Positions 39,352 through 47,846 of a DNA stretch of 64,000 bases are shown piece by piece; the first letter of the stretch is position 1, and every line of letters starts with the position of its first letter. The DNA comes from Vibrio coralliirubri. Lineage in GTDB: Bacteria > Pseudomonadota > Gammaproteobacteria > Enterobacterales > Vibrionaceae. Both the position numbers and the translations under genes were made by a program. Below the pieces are notes generated by a model. The model did not search any database, was not told the origin of the DNA, and was given only the letters and a program-made list of their open reading frames with translations. Where the stretch lies: positions 1 to 64,000 of the forward strand of contig NZ_AP025470.1 in the NCBI RefSeq assembly GCF_024347375.1. Reading direction: 5' to 3'.

Positions 39352-40464
39352 ATGACGTTTGTTGATCGATTTAAACAGCTCAACTGGGATGACATTGGTA
39401 TGTCTATCTTCAGTAAAACGGCAGCGGATGTTGAGCGCGCTCTGAGTAAACCTAAACGCGACTTGGAAGACTTTAAGGCTCTTATCTCTCCGGCAGCAGA
39501 ACCTTACTTAGAGCAGATGGCGCAACAATCGTTGGCACTAACACGCAAGCGATTCGGCAATACAATGTCGTTGTATATTCCATTGTACCTCTCAAACTTA
39601 TGTGCGAATGCGTGCACGTATTGTGGTTTCTCAATGGAGAACCGCATTAAGCGTCGCACACTTACTTTGGATGAAATCGATGCTGAAAGTGCCGCTATCA
39701 AAAAGATGAAGTTTGATAGTGTACTGTTGGTGACTGGTGAACATGAAACCAAGGTCGGGATGAAGTACTTCCGTGAAGTGCTACCGAATATTAAGGCTCA
39801 ATTTAACTATCTTGCGATGGAAGTGCAGCCGCTTGATCAAGATGACTACGCAGAGCTTAAAACTCTCGGCTTAGATGCGGTGATGGTTTACCAGGAAACC
39901 TATAGTCCAAGTACCTACGCGGAACACCACTTGCGTGGCAATAAAATGGATTTTGAATACCGGCTTGAAACGCCCGATCGTTTGGCAAAAGCGGGTATTG
40001 ATAAGATAGGCATTGGCGCTTTGATTGGCTTGGAAGATTGGCGTACCGACTGCTTCTTCGTGGCCGCTCACTTAGACTATCTTGAGCGCACGTATTGGCA
40101 AACACGTTACTCGATTTCATTCCCACGTCTTCGTCCGTGTGAGGGTGGTTTGCAGCCTAAATCGATTATGAGTGATAAACAGTTGGTTCAACTTATCTGT
40201 GCTTATCGCTTATTAAACCCTGAGGTTGAATTGTCTCTTTCGACTCGTGAGTCTGCAGCTTTCCGCGACAATGTGTTGCCATTGGGAATCACCAGTATGT
40301 CGGCTGCGTCTAAAACCCAACCCGGTGGTTATGCTTCTGACGAAGAAGAACTCGAGCAATTTGAAATAAGTGATGAGCGAAGTGCTGCCGATGTTGAGTC
40401 AATGATTCGTCAACGTGGTTTTGATCCTGTGTGGCGAGACTGGCACAGTGCTTACTCTGGTTAG
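39352..40464 (+). CDS. thiH: Tyrosine lyase ThiH (radical SAM)
   Basis: ThiH cleaves tyrosine to dehydroglycine and p-cresol, supplying the glycine imine for ThiG in anaerobes and enterobacteria-type pathways. The radical-SAM motif is Cys 84-x3-Cys 88-x2-Cys 91 (CANACTYC). The C-terminal region has the BATS-type segment SLSTRESAAFRDNVLPLGIT. At 370 residues it matches E. coli ThiH (377). It is the last gene of the thiCEFSGH operon; a parS site and a terminator follow. Confidence 0.97.
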   Translation: MTFVDRFKQLNWDDIGMSIFSKTAADVERALSKPKRDLEDFKALISPAAEPYLEQMAQQSLALTRKRFGNTMSLYIPLYLSNLCANACTYCGFSMENRIKRRTLTLDEIDAESAAIKKMKFDSVLLVTGEHETKVGMKYFREVLPNIKAQFNYLAMEVQPLDQDDYAELKTLGLDAVMVYQETYSPSTYAEHHLRGNKMDFEYRLETPDRLAKAGIDKIGIGALIGLEDWRTDCFFVAAHLDYLERTYWQTRYSISFPRLRPCEGGLQPKSIMSDKQLVQLICAYRLLNPEVELSLSTRESAAFRDNVLPLGITSMSAASKTQPGGYASDEEELEQFEISDERSAADVESMIRQRGFDPVWRDWHSAYSG

Positions 40465-40480
40465 CGAACACATAGATTGA

Positions 40481-40496
40481 TGTTCCACGTGAAACA
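40481..40496 (-). other. parS: parS site (ParB-binding), after thiH
   Basis: TGTTCCACGTGAAACA is the exact reverse complement of the site in thiE. It lies in the 55-base gap between the thiH stop and the shared terminator, outside any coding sequence. Confidence 0.88.
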
Positions 40497-40519
40497 TCGA
40501 CGAAGTTAAATCGACAAAT

Positions 40520-40549
40520 AAAAACGGCTACCCTAAGGTAGCCGTTTTT
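40520..40549. terminator. Bidirectional terminator of the thi operon and the aminopeptidase gene
   Basis: AAAAACGGCTACC and GGTAGCCGTTTTT pair around CTAA. Confidence 0.92.
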
Positions 40550-40578
40550 CGTTTCATTAAGTTTGGATTAGCTAAGCA

Positions 40579-42369
40579 TTAAGCATGAGCAAGTGGAGTG
40601 GTTGATTGGCGTAACCATTCCAATGTATCACCTTCAACTAATGGGCTAACATCGTTCCATACTTTCTGGTGGTAATCATTAAGCCATGCAAGTTCAGGTC
40701 GTGTCAGTAAATCGACGTTGATGTTGCGCTTATCGATAGGGCAGCGTGTTAGTGATTCAAACGTTAGTACTGAGAAGTCACCTTGAGTTGGCAGCTCAAC
40801 CACCAGTTCTAGGTTTTCGATACGGATACCAAATTCATCTGCACGGTAGTAACCCGGCTCGTTTGATAACACCATGCCTTCAACAAGAGGTACGTCGATT
40901 AGCTTCTTAGAGATGCTTTGCGGACCTTCATGAACACTTAGGAAATGACCAACACCGTGACCAGTACCGTGGTCGTAGTCGAAGCCCTCTGCCCATAAAT
41001 GCTGTCGAGCTAGGATATCAAGTTGGAAACCACGAGTACCCTGTGGGAAACGTGCACGTGCAATGCCGATGTGACCTTTAAGCGCTAACGTGAACTGCTG
41101 GATCATTTCGGCGCTTGGCTGGCCAATTGCGATAGTACGAGTGATGTCGGTTGTGCCGTCTAGGTACTGACCACCTGAATCGACTAGGTAAAGAGTATTC
41201 ATCTCTAACTGACCTGGTTCAGGTTGGTTCTCGTGGTTGTAGTGACACATTGCTGCGTTGCCGCCTGCTGCTGAAATTGTGTCAAAACTTAGGTCCATCA
41301 GCGTTGGGTCTTGTTCGCGGAATGATTGAACTTTGTCTGCTAGCACAGCTTCATTGAGCAGATTACCTTGCGCGACTTCTGCATCAATCCAAGATAGGAA
41401 CTTCGCCATCGCAACACCATCACGAATATGACACGCTTTCATGCCGGCAATTTCAGTTTCATTCTTTGCTGCTTTTGGCATTAGGCATGGGTCTGCTGCT
41501 TCAATGATATGAGCACCAGAGTTTTGTAGAACCAGCGTGTACCAAGCGTTACTGGTACCTGAATCGACAGATACATTTTTGCCTTCCAAAGATTGAAGGC
41601 GTGCTTCAAGCTCTGATGGGTGAGACACACGAATACCATTGCCAACGTGTGCTTCAAAGCCAGTAGGAATACGAGCAGGGTCTAGGAAGAAATCTACGCT
41701 TTCATCTGCGTGAATGATCGCATTGGATAACACAACAGGTAGGCGAGATACGTCCAAACCACGGATGTTAAGCAGCCAACAGATCGAATCGAGTTCCGTA
41801 AGGATAGCGGCATCAGCACCTTTGGCTTTTAGTAAGCCAGCAATCTCCGCACGTTTGCTTTCACTTGATTGGCCTACTGCATCTGTTTCCATTAGGCGAA
41901 CATCAGATACCACAGGCTCAGGACGATCAGACCAAAGCTCATCAATTGGATTCGAAGATAGCGTTGTTAGTTCAACTTTCTCTGCCAGTTTAGCTTGAGC
42001 GCCTTTCAACCAAGCAGCAGTGTGCATGCGTGGGTCGAATGCAACCTTGCTGCCTTGTGCTAGAGAGCTGATGATCCAATCTAAAGCCGGCTCTTCAATA
42101 AGGTGGCGATACTCAAATAACTCTGCTGGTACCTGCTTACGAACCTGAACCGTGTAGCGACCATCAACAAAAATAGCAGCGTTCTCACGAGTGATAACTG
42201 CAGCACCAGCAGAGCCAGTGAAACCTGTTAACCAGTGAAGTCGCTCGTTATGAGCTGGAACGTATTCACCTAGATATTCGTCTTCGTGTGGAATGATAAC
42301 GGCATCTAGTTTGCTTGTTTCAAGCCAAGCTCGAACCGCAGCAACGCGTTCAGCAGTGATATTGTGCAT
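40579..42369 (-). CDS. Xaa-Pro aminopeptidase, M24B family (XPNPEP1-like)
   Basis: This enzyme removes N-terminal residues preceding proline with a dinuclear metal centre. The 596-residue protein has the three-domain eukaryote-like architecture: two creatinase-type N-domains (about 1-310) and a pita-bread M24 domain with metal ligands in LVDSGGQYLDGTTDITR, the His motif HGTGHGVGHFLSVHEGP, then SNEPGYY and FGIRIENL, plus a C-terminal M24_C region. It is longer than E. coli PepP (441), so I leave the symbol open. It is a single-gene unit facing thiH. Confidence 0.92.
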   Translation of the reverse strand: MHNITAERVAAVRAWLETSKLDAVIIPHEDEYLGEYVPAHNERLHWLTGFTGSAGAAVITRENAAIFVDGRYTVQVRKQVPAELFEYRHLIEEPALDWIISSLAQGSKVAFDPRMHTAAWLKGAQAKLAEKVELTTLSSNPIDELWSDRPEPVVSDVRLMETDAVGQSSESKRAEIAGLLKAKGADAAILTELDSICWLLNIRGLDVSRLPVVLSNAIIHADESVDFFLDPARIPTGFEAHVGNGIRVSHPSELEARLQSLEGKNVSVDSGTSNAWYTLVLQNSGAHIIEAADPCLMPKAAKNETEIAGMKACHIRDGVAMAKFLSWIDAEVAQGNLLNEAVLADKVQSFREQDPTLMDLSFDTISAAGGNAAMCHYNHENQPEPGQLEMNTLYLVDSGGQYLDGTTDITRTIAIGQPSAEMIQQFTLALKGHIGIARARFPQGTRGFQLDILARQHLWAEGFDYDHGTGHGVGHFLSVHEGPQSISKKLIDVPLVEGMVLSNEPGYYRADEFGIRIENLELVVELPTQGDFSVLTFESLTRCPIDKRNINVDLLTRPELAWLNDYHQKVWNDVSPLVEGDTLEWLRQSTTPLAHA

Positions 42370-42491
42370 CTGTGTTTATCCTTATTGTTAGGGTCCTTGT
42401 TAACACTCACAGTAGATATACATATGAGGGGACTTATTAGGTCAATAAGCTAGCGCTTTTGTTCGTTTGCTGCAAACGCTGTACGCCATTT

Positions 42492-43433
42492 TTATCTAAG
42501 ATGCAGAGTTTTTTCTTTGATGATATCTCGCAACCAAGTTAGCGCTGGGTCATTTTCTCTATCACGGTGCCAAAACAGAGTGTATGCCATCGGCGGGAAT
42601 TCCATTGGTAAAGGCACAACCACTAAGTCGAGTTGTTTGGCGACAAGGTAAGTAAAGTGGCTTGGTGCGGTAAAGACAAAATCGGTGTAGGTACACAGGC
42701 TAGCGGCGCTATTAAAGTCTGGAACAGAAATCGCGATATCACGTTGGTGGCCAAGGTCGGCAAGTTTGTAATCGAGCAGCCAACGGTCGTTACCATCACA
42801 TCTCACTTGTACATGGCGCTGGGCGAGGTAGGTTTCTAGATCCCATTTACCACTTAGAGCAGGGTGGTTGCGTCTTAACACACACATTTGTGCATCACGA
42901 TAGATCTCTTGCTCACAGATGTCGTCTGGCGGCAGCATGGTCAAACGTGCATCGTTAATGTCGATGTCTTTGCCTGTGAGTCCAATATCTAATTCGCCAA
43001 GCTGTAGTTTCTTAAAGGTTTGTTCGGTCCACGCGTGGGTGTTGATATTGACCTTAGGCGCTTGTCGAAATATTGCTGGTAAGAAGTGCGGAAGAATCAG
43101 GGGGTAAACACTCTCAACGGCAGCGATGTGAAAGCTGTGGTCGCTGTTGTTGGGAATAAAAGTTTCCGGCTGGGTAAGCACATCAAGTTGGTTGATCAAC
43201 GTTTCTAAGCGAGGCTTAAGGAATACGGCTTTTGGTGTTGGTCTTAAGCCATGTGCACTTCGCGTGAAAAGGGGATCATTAAATTGTTCACGAAGCTTGG
43301 CTAGCGATTTACTCACTGCCGACTGGCTCAGGCACAATCGATGTGCGGTGCGCGTGACGCTTAGCTCCTCCATCAGCACCTGTAAGCAAACCAGTAGGTT
43401 TAAGTCGAGGCGTGATAGTTTCTCAATATTCAT
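42492..43433 (-). CDS. LysR-family transcriptional regulator
   Basis: The N-terminal helix-turn-helix pattern is RLDLNLLVCLQVLMEELSVTR followed by AHRLCLSQSAVSKSLAKLREQ; the 313 residues are typical. It is transcribed divergently from the efflux gene at 43535, with about 100 bases between starts, so it is a likely regulator of that gene. The inducer is unknown. Confidence 0.9.
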   Translation of the reverse strand: MNIEKLSRLDLNLLVCLQVLMEELSVTRTAHRLCLSQSAVSKSLAKLREQFNDPLFTRSAHGLRPTPKAVFLKPRLETLINQLDVLTQPETFIPNNSDHSFHIAAVESVYPLILPHFLPAIFRQAPKVNINTHAWTEQTFKKLQLGELDIGLTGKDIDINDARLTMLPPDDICEQEIYRDAQMCVLRRNHPALSGKWDLETYLAQRHVQVRCDGNDRWLLDYKLADLGHQRDIAISVPDFNSAASLCTYTDFVFTAPSHFTYLVAKQLDLVVVPLPMEFPPMAYTLFWHRDRENDPALTWLRDIIKEKTLHLR

Positions 43434-43534
43434 GTGAGTTTCCTATTTGGAATAATGCTAATGAGTATATGCCATTTTTGTTCATATCTTTAGTTGGTTA
43501 TTATGCACCTAAATTAACTCATTCGGAGAATCTT

Positions 43535-44734
43535 GTGCCTTCTAACGCGCTTCCAACCCCTAGTAAACTGCAGGTTGCTTTATTGGCAATGCTGGTTCTA
43601 TTTAGCCCTTTGGCTATAGATATTTATCTTCCAGCTCTGCCACAAATTTCAACAGCGTTTCACGTGGAACATGCACTAGCACAAGATACGATTACCTGGT
43701 TTTTATTCGCTATGGGTGTCGGGCAATTATTTGCTGGCCCTTTGGCTGATAAGTTAGGACGTCGAACCGTTGCATTGGGAGGTGTTAGTATCTATGCATT
43801 GAGTGCTTGCTTGGCGTGGGCAGCTCAATCGATTGATATGATGCTAATGGCTCGGCTGCTACAAGGCTTAGGAGCTTGTGCGACTTCTGTAGCAGCCTTT
43901 GCAACGGTTCGCGATCTATTTGGCCCAGAGAAGAGTGGCCGTATGATCAGCTACCTTAATGGTGCAATCTGTTTTATTCCTGCTTTGGCACCCATTCTTG
44001 GCGCTTGGTTAACTCATCAATTTGGTTGGCGTTCGAACTTTAGCTTTATGGCAGGCTTCGCAGTCGTTGTTGGCACTATCTTATTTTTCCAAATGAAAGA
44101 GTCTAACCCTGCGACAGAAAAGGTTGCGGTGTTCAAGCTTGAGCGATACTGGTCAGTATTGAAAACACCATCATTCCTTTTCCACGCAACCTTGTGTCTG
44201 ATGGCGATGGCGGTCATCCTCGCTTATGTAACCTCTGCACCGGTTGTGTTGATGGAGAATCTAGGCCTGACCATGAAAGAGTTTACTTTCTGGTTTGGTG
44301 TTAATGCAGCCATCAACATTGCAGCTGCGTTTACTGCACCTAAATTTATGGACCGTTTTGGTACCTATAAAGCACTGGTCGTTGGTATCTCAACGCTAGG
44401 TTTAGCGGGCGTGATTATGTTAGTGCTTGCAGAACACGCTAGCCCAATTGCATTCATGCTGCCAATCTTCTTGTCTTCAGTAGGTTTTGCTTGGATTCTC
44501 GGTGCTGCTGCTGGTAAGGCTCTTGAACCTTTCGGTGACCGTGCGGGCACAGCTGCTGCACTGCTTGGCTTGTTCCAAATGAGCGGCTCAGGGCTGCTTG
44601 TTGGTACCATGCAACGCCTTGATTTAACGTCTCAAGTGATGATTGCGCTGCAAATGTTCCTTATTGTTCCAGCGTTGTTAGTGCTTGCGAGCAAAGCAGG
44701 CAAGTCGTGGCACACGACGTTTGCTAAGGCGTAA
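43535..44734 (+). CDS. Bcr/CflA-type MFS drug efflux transporter
   Basis: This is a twelve-helix major facilitator exporter. The first helix pattern SPLAIDIYLPALPQI and the loop DKLGRRTVALGGV are signatures of the Bcr/CflA (DHA1) drug-H+ antiporters. GTG 43535 (MPSNALPTPSKLQVALLAML) lies 6 bases after GGAG and gives 399 residues, the family length. The open frame extends to 43412 but would overlap the divergent LysR start. A parS site is embedded around the FHVEH residues in the first periplasmic loop. Confidence 0.9.
   Translation: MPSNALPTPSKLQVALLAMLVLFSPLAIDIYLPALPQISTAFHVEHALAQDTITWFLFAMGVGQLFAGPLADKLGRRTVALGGVSIYALSACLAWAAQSIDMMLMARLLQGLGACATSVAAFATVRDLFGPEKSGRMISYLNGAICFIPALAPILGAWLTHQFGWRSNFSFMAGFAVVVGTILFFQMKESNPATEKVAVFKLERYWSVLKTPSFLFHATLCLMAMAVILAYVTSAPVVLMENLGLTMKEFTFWFGVNAAINIAAAFTAPKFMDRFGTYKALVVGISTLGLAGVIMLVLAEHASPIAFMLPIFLSSVGFAWILGAAAGKALEPFGDRAGTAAALLGLFQMSGSGLLVGTMQRLDLTSQVMIALQMFLIVPALLVLASKAGKSWHTTFAKA
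43656..43671 (+). other. parS: parS site (ParB-binding), inside the MFS gene
   Basis: CGTTTCACGTGGAACA matches the thiE site at 15 of 16 positions and keeps the full central CACGTG. It lies in the coding sequence and encodes FHVEH. Confidence 0.82.
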
Positions 44735-44743
44735 GTCTCAAGG

Positions 44744-44800
44744 GTGACAAAATATACAAATGGCGGTTTGCGAAACGTTAAAACATGGTATATTTGTCAC
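44744..44800. repeat. Long inverted repeat before the H-NS-like small gene
   Basis: GTGACAAAATATAC (44744-44757) is mirrored by GTATATTTGTCAC (44788-44800), with one extra A in the left arm. The 30-base interval contains another dyad, GTTTGCGAAAC. A possible -35 TTGCGA (44768) and -10 TATATT (44789) overlap it. It may be an operator or a cruciform; no T run supports a terminator. Confidence 0.6.
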
Positions 44801-44836
44801 TCATTGAAACGTTAGTCCCCAACGGAAAATACTGTA

Positions 44837-45118
44837 ATGTCATTAACAACCTACGAAATGGCGCGCGTCTTAGAACAAATGGAAGATGCACCTGAAAAGG
44901 TCATGTTTGGTAAATTGCTTAAAGAGCTAGGCAACCAAAGTGAAGAGCGTATTCGCAGTGCGGCAAAACAAGTTCCAATCGATACTTTGCGAGACATCAT
45001 TTACCAATTTCAGCGTGTGGTAGAGTCTCGTAAGGGTGAGCAGGTTCAGCTACTAGCAAAAGAGCTAGCCGAGCAAGGTATCTCTGCTGAAGAGCTACAA
45101 GCTTTTCTGAATAAGTAG
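44837..45118 (+). CDS. Small helical protein resembling the H-NS oligomerisation domain
   Basis: This 93-residue, almost entirely helical and charged protein has no known family that I can name with certainty. Residues about 37-92 (IRSAAKQVPIDTLRDIIYQF, then VVESRKGEQ, then ELAEQGISAEELQAFL) follow the pattern of the H-NS/VicH N-terminal dimerisation region (IR..A...TLE.LEE....VV..R..E, ending GIDPNELL). The H-NS DNA-binding motif (TWTGQGRTP) is absent. It could modulate H-NS by heteromerisation, like H-NST truncations, but this is inference. It has its own terminator. Confidence 0.75.
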   Translation: MSLTTYEMARVLEQMEDAPEKVMFGKLLKELGNQSEERIRSAAKQVPIDTLRDIIYQFQRVVESRKGEQVQLLAKELAEQGISAEELQAFLNK

Positions 45119-45136
45119 TTTATCCCAGTTAAAAAG

Positions 45137-45161
45137 AAACCACTCAATTGAGTGGTTTTTT
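45137..45161. terminator. Bidirectional terminator between the small H-NS-like gene and the bufferin-type operon
   Basis: AAACCACTCAATTGAGTGGTTT is a perfect palindrome followed by T residues. Confidence 0.9.
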
Positions 45162-45203
45162 GCGTTTTGGGGTATATCAATTTAGTGCGAATGAAAGTTC
45201 GTT

Positions 45204-45662
45204 CTAACCTCTAAACTGTGCTTTCAAAATTCGATCAAGTGAGAATGGCCCTGCGCCCCATACGACAACGATAAGAATCATTAATCCCCACAACTGATGA
45301 TCATAGAAGCCTTGCGCCCATAACACTGGGTAAGACACAACCGCAATGATATTGAAAACGAACAGAACCGCTGCCATAGGTCGTGTTAATAGACCAAGCG
45401 CTAAGAATACCGGCAGAATCAATTCAGCTGCGGTGCCCATGTAGGCGGCTAACTCCCAAGGTAGCAGTGGTACTTGGTATTCCAACTCAAACAAGTAAAG
45501 GGTGCTATCCCAAGTCGCTATCTTGGTCAGGCCAGAATTAAAGAATACCCACGCCACCCATAGGCGACAAAATAGTAGTAGTACCGGAACAAAGAGTGCC
45601 TGTGATTTCTCAATCAAACTGTCGTATTGAGCCATCATGTTTGTGACTGTGTTGTTATCCAT
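45204..45662 (-). CDS. DoxX-family membrane protein, last gene of the MNIO operon
   Basis: This 152-residue protein has four hydrophobic segments and the DoxX-like start LFCRLWVAWVFFNSGLTKI followed by AAELILPVFLALGLLTRP. DoxX proteins commonly close DUF2282-DUF692-DUF2063 operons, where they may help quinone-linked redox or export, but their role is not established. ATG 45662 follows GGAGACATAAT and starts 1 base after the upstream stop, so translation is coupled. The frame extends to 45725 but would overlap the upstream gene. Confidence 0.88.
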   Translation of the reverse strand: MDNNTVTNMMAQYDSLIEKSQALFVPVLLLFCRLWVAWVFFNSGLTKIATWDSTLYLFELEYQVPLLPWELAAYMGTAAELILPVFLALGLLTRPMAAVLFVFNIIAVVSYPVLWAQGFYDHQLWGLMILIVVVWGAGPFSLDRILKAQFRG

Positions 45663-45663
45663 A

Positions 45664-46431
45664 TTATGTCTCCAATTCGGCATTGATTGAAAAGCCTGAG
45701 ATGACGTTAAGCGCCATGACAGCATTCAGATGTTGTAGTAATGAAGGGTCTATCGCTGCGAGCATTTGGCCTGATTGAAATTCGCGAAGTAATTGATGGC
45801 ATTCTTCACTCAACTGATGATTCTCAATCTGAGAATTTTCCGCTCGTATTAACACCCCAAATTCAGGTTGGTTGATGTCTAACCCATCGAGTTGTTGCTG
45901 ATAGATAGCGTGTTCAAGTGCGATAATCGTATAGTTAGAATTAATGAGCGTTATTGAATCTTTGAGATGAAAGACTAAAGCGCCTTGTTGCTCTGGTGGC
46001 ACATCAGCTAAACCAGCCAGAGGACGTTGGTCGGCTTTTGATTCTGAAACGCATCTCACCAAGTTATCTTTTTTCCATTCATACATAGCCACTTCGCAAA
46101 GGTAAGGTGCAGCCTCAATAACGGCAGGAAAGGCTTGTATGGTTTGTTCAAAGTGTTCACCGTAACCACTGACATCACCAGAGGTTGATGGATAACTTAA
46201 GACATGTTGACGAGCCATCTGTTGGAAGCACTCTTCACCAACCAGCATTTCAGTGAGTGGGTAGGTTGCAGCGAGTACTTCGCTTAAGCTGATCACAAAG
46301 TTATTACGGTAAATCTGGATTCGTTGCTCATCAGTAAAATGGTCGCTCACTATGTCGCAATGCTCACCACTGTTTTGGTAGCGTAGGGCGTTCGCAAACT
46401 CTGATTGAACATCTGCTAGGGAGTGGCTCAT
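45664..46431 (-). CDS. DUF2063-family partner protein (BufC/HvfC-like)
   Basis: The 255-residue protein has an N-terminal DUF2063 DNA-binding-like helical domain (LADVQSEFANALRYQ, then RIQIYRNNFVISLSEVLAATYP and the GEECFQQMA motif) and a C-terminal helical region. In characterised clusters it partners the DUF692 enzyme and acts as the recognition element for the precursor. It overlaps the DUF692 gene by 4 bases (ATGA) and precedes DoxX. Assignment to modification of the peptide encoded at 47353 is by operon analogy. Confidence 0.88.
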   Translation of the reverse strand: MSHSLADVQSEFANALRYQNSGEHCDIVSDHFTDEQRIQIYRNNFVISLSEVLAATYPLTEMLVGEECFQQMARQHVLSYPSTSGDVSGYGEHFEQTIQAFPAVIEAAPYLCEVAMYEWKKDNLVRCVSESKADQRPLAGLADVPPEQQGALVFHLKDSITLINSNYTIIALEHAIYQQQLDGLDINQPEFGVLIRAENSQIENHQLSEECHQLLREFQSGQMLAAIDPSLLQHLNAVMALNVISGFSINAELET

Positions 46432-47288
46432 GATGCGCGACTCCTTTGAATGAACTTGTCGTGTTGATACAAGATGTCACTGGCTTTGGTTGCTTCAGCC
46501 AGTAAAACTTGTGGCTGTGGGATATCTAGATCCCACTCAATCAAGGTATGGCGCGAACCATGTTGTGCTATCCAGTCAGTGTAGAGTTGCCACACTTCGT
46601 CACAGACAGGCTTGCTATGGGTGTCTATCCAGATCTCACCTTGCTCGAGTTTCTTCTTCGTGAAACCTGCCAAGTGAATCTCTTCCACTTTGTCTGCCGG
46701 TATTCCACTGAGATACTCTTCACAGCTGAAGCCATGATTAAACGATGAGACGAAAATATTATTGAAATCGAGTAACAGTCGGCAATCAGTGCGCTTCTGT
46801 ACCTCAGCCAAAAATTCCCACTCAGGAATAGTAGAATGCTTGAAGGCAAGGTAGCTCGATGGGTTCTCAATCAGCATAGGGCGTTGCAGGCTGTCTTGCA
46901 CCTCGATGACATTGCGACAAAAGACCTCTAGCGCTTCTTCGGTATAAGGCAGCGGTAACAAGTCATTGAAGTAATGACCACCTGTCTGGCTCCAGCTGAG
47001 ATGATCAGAAACCAAGAAGGGTTCGATATCATCAATGAGCTCTTTTAATTGCACAAGATGATGTTGATTGATGCGCTCAACAGAACCTAGCGACAACCCA
47101 ACACCGTGACAACTGATGTTGTGTGCGTGACGAATTTCTCTGAGTTGTTGGCGTTGCGGTGATTGAGCTAAGAAGTAGTTCTCGCTGTGAACTTCTAACC
47201 AACTTACTAAGGCTGGATTTTGGCTAAAGAAGTCCAAGTGCGGTGTTCTAAGGCCAACCCCTGTGTTGGGGTGAAGAGTTTCAGTCAC
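46428..47288 (-). CDS. DUF692-family multinuclear iron oxidative enzyme (BufB/HvfB-like)
   Basis: MNIO enzymes of the DUF692 family use a di- or tri-iron centre to modify cysteines of ribosomally made peptides. The 286-residue TIM barrel has the expected ligand-bearing motifs: CHGVGLSLG, VSDHLSW, LIENPSSY, LLDFNNIF, EIHLAGF, DTHSKP and LIEWD. It begins EVHSENYF early, as in MbnB relatives. It lies 64 bases after the DUF2282 gene and overlaps DUF2063. It probably matures that gene's four-cysteine product for metal binding. Confidence 0.92.
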   Translation of the reverse strand: MTETLHPNTGVGLRTPHLDFFSQNPALVSWLEVHSENYFLAQSPQRQQLREIRHAHNISCHGVGLSLGSVERINQHHLVQLKELIDDIEPFLVSDHLSWSQTGGHYFNDLLPLPYTEEALEVFCRNVIEVQDSLQRPMLIENPSSYLAFKHSTIPEWEFLAEVQKRTDCRLLLDFNNIFVSSFNHGFSCEEYLSGIPADKVEEIHLAGFTKKKLEQGEIWIDTHSKPVCDEVWQLYTDWIAQHGSRHTLIEWDLDIPQPQVLLAEATKASDILYQHDKFIQRSRAS

Positions 47289-47352
47289 AACGATTCTCCT
47301 AATAAGAAGTGGAGGTGAGCTGAGTGTCAGCTCACCATACTAAGCAGCTCAA

Positions 47353-47613
47353 TTATGATGATTGAGTGTTACCACCTGATAATTTGCCACATAGCCCTTT
47401 AGGTACGACTACGAATGCATCGGATTGGTTGTCTTCTTTTGCTGTACCCGCACATGAGCTTGTTTTGGTTGCACAATCATTTTGGCCAGCTTTTGCCACG
47501 CCGTAGCATTTTTCTTTTGCTGCTGCTTCCGCAGGTGCTGATGTAAGAACTGCACCGCCGAACGCTAGTACACTTGTGATTGCAGCTGTAACAGCAAGAT
47601 TAGAATTTTTCAT
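47353..47613 (-). CDS. DUF2282 bufferin-type precursor peptide (BufA1-like)
   Basis: This is an 86-residue exported small protein with a signal peptide ([20 protein letters not shown] onward, probable cleavage after AEAA). The mature part has four cysteines in the family pattern [21 protein letters not shown] and KGLCGKL. DUF2282 proteins are substrates of DUF692 enzymes; in Caulobacter such bufferins chelate copper. ATG 47613 is preferred because GAGGGA lies 8 bases upstream; the ATG at 47619 overlaps that site. It is the first gene of a four-gene operon. The metal here is not known. Confidence 0.92.
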   Translation of the reverse strand: MKNSNLAVTAAITSVLAFGGAVLTSAPAEAAAKEKCYGVAKAGQNDCATKTSSCAGTAKEDNQSDAFVVVPKGLCGKLSGGNTQSS

Positions 47614-47807
47614 AGTCATTCCCTCTAGGACTTAATAGTATTTTGATATCGCAGGTTAATGGATTGTTAACTTGCTTACTAAAAAGGATAGGAACAACCG
47701 GGAAATAATTTCACGGCATTATAAAAAATATCAATATTAATGATGTTTTATATTTTAAGTTGTTGAATTTGTGATGTTAATTTTTGATTGTTTTTTCTTC
47801 TTATTAT

Positions 47808-47831
47808 CCTAAACGCAGCCTAGTGTTTAGG
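47808..47831. repeat. Inverted repeat at the uvrD promoter
   Basis: CCTAAAC (47808-47814) and GTTTAGG (47825-47831) flank a 10-base spacer just before TATAAT (47833-47838), a good -10 for uvrD. This may be an operator. Confidence 0.45.
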
Positions 47832-47846
47832 TTATAATCAACTTTT

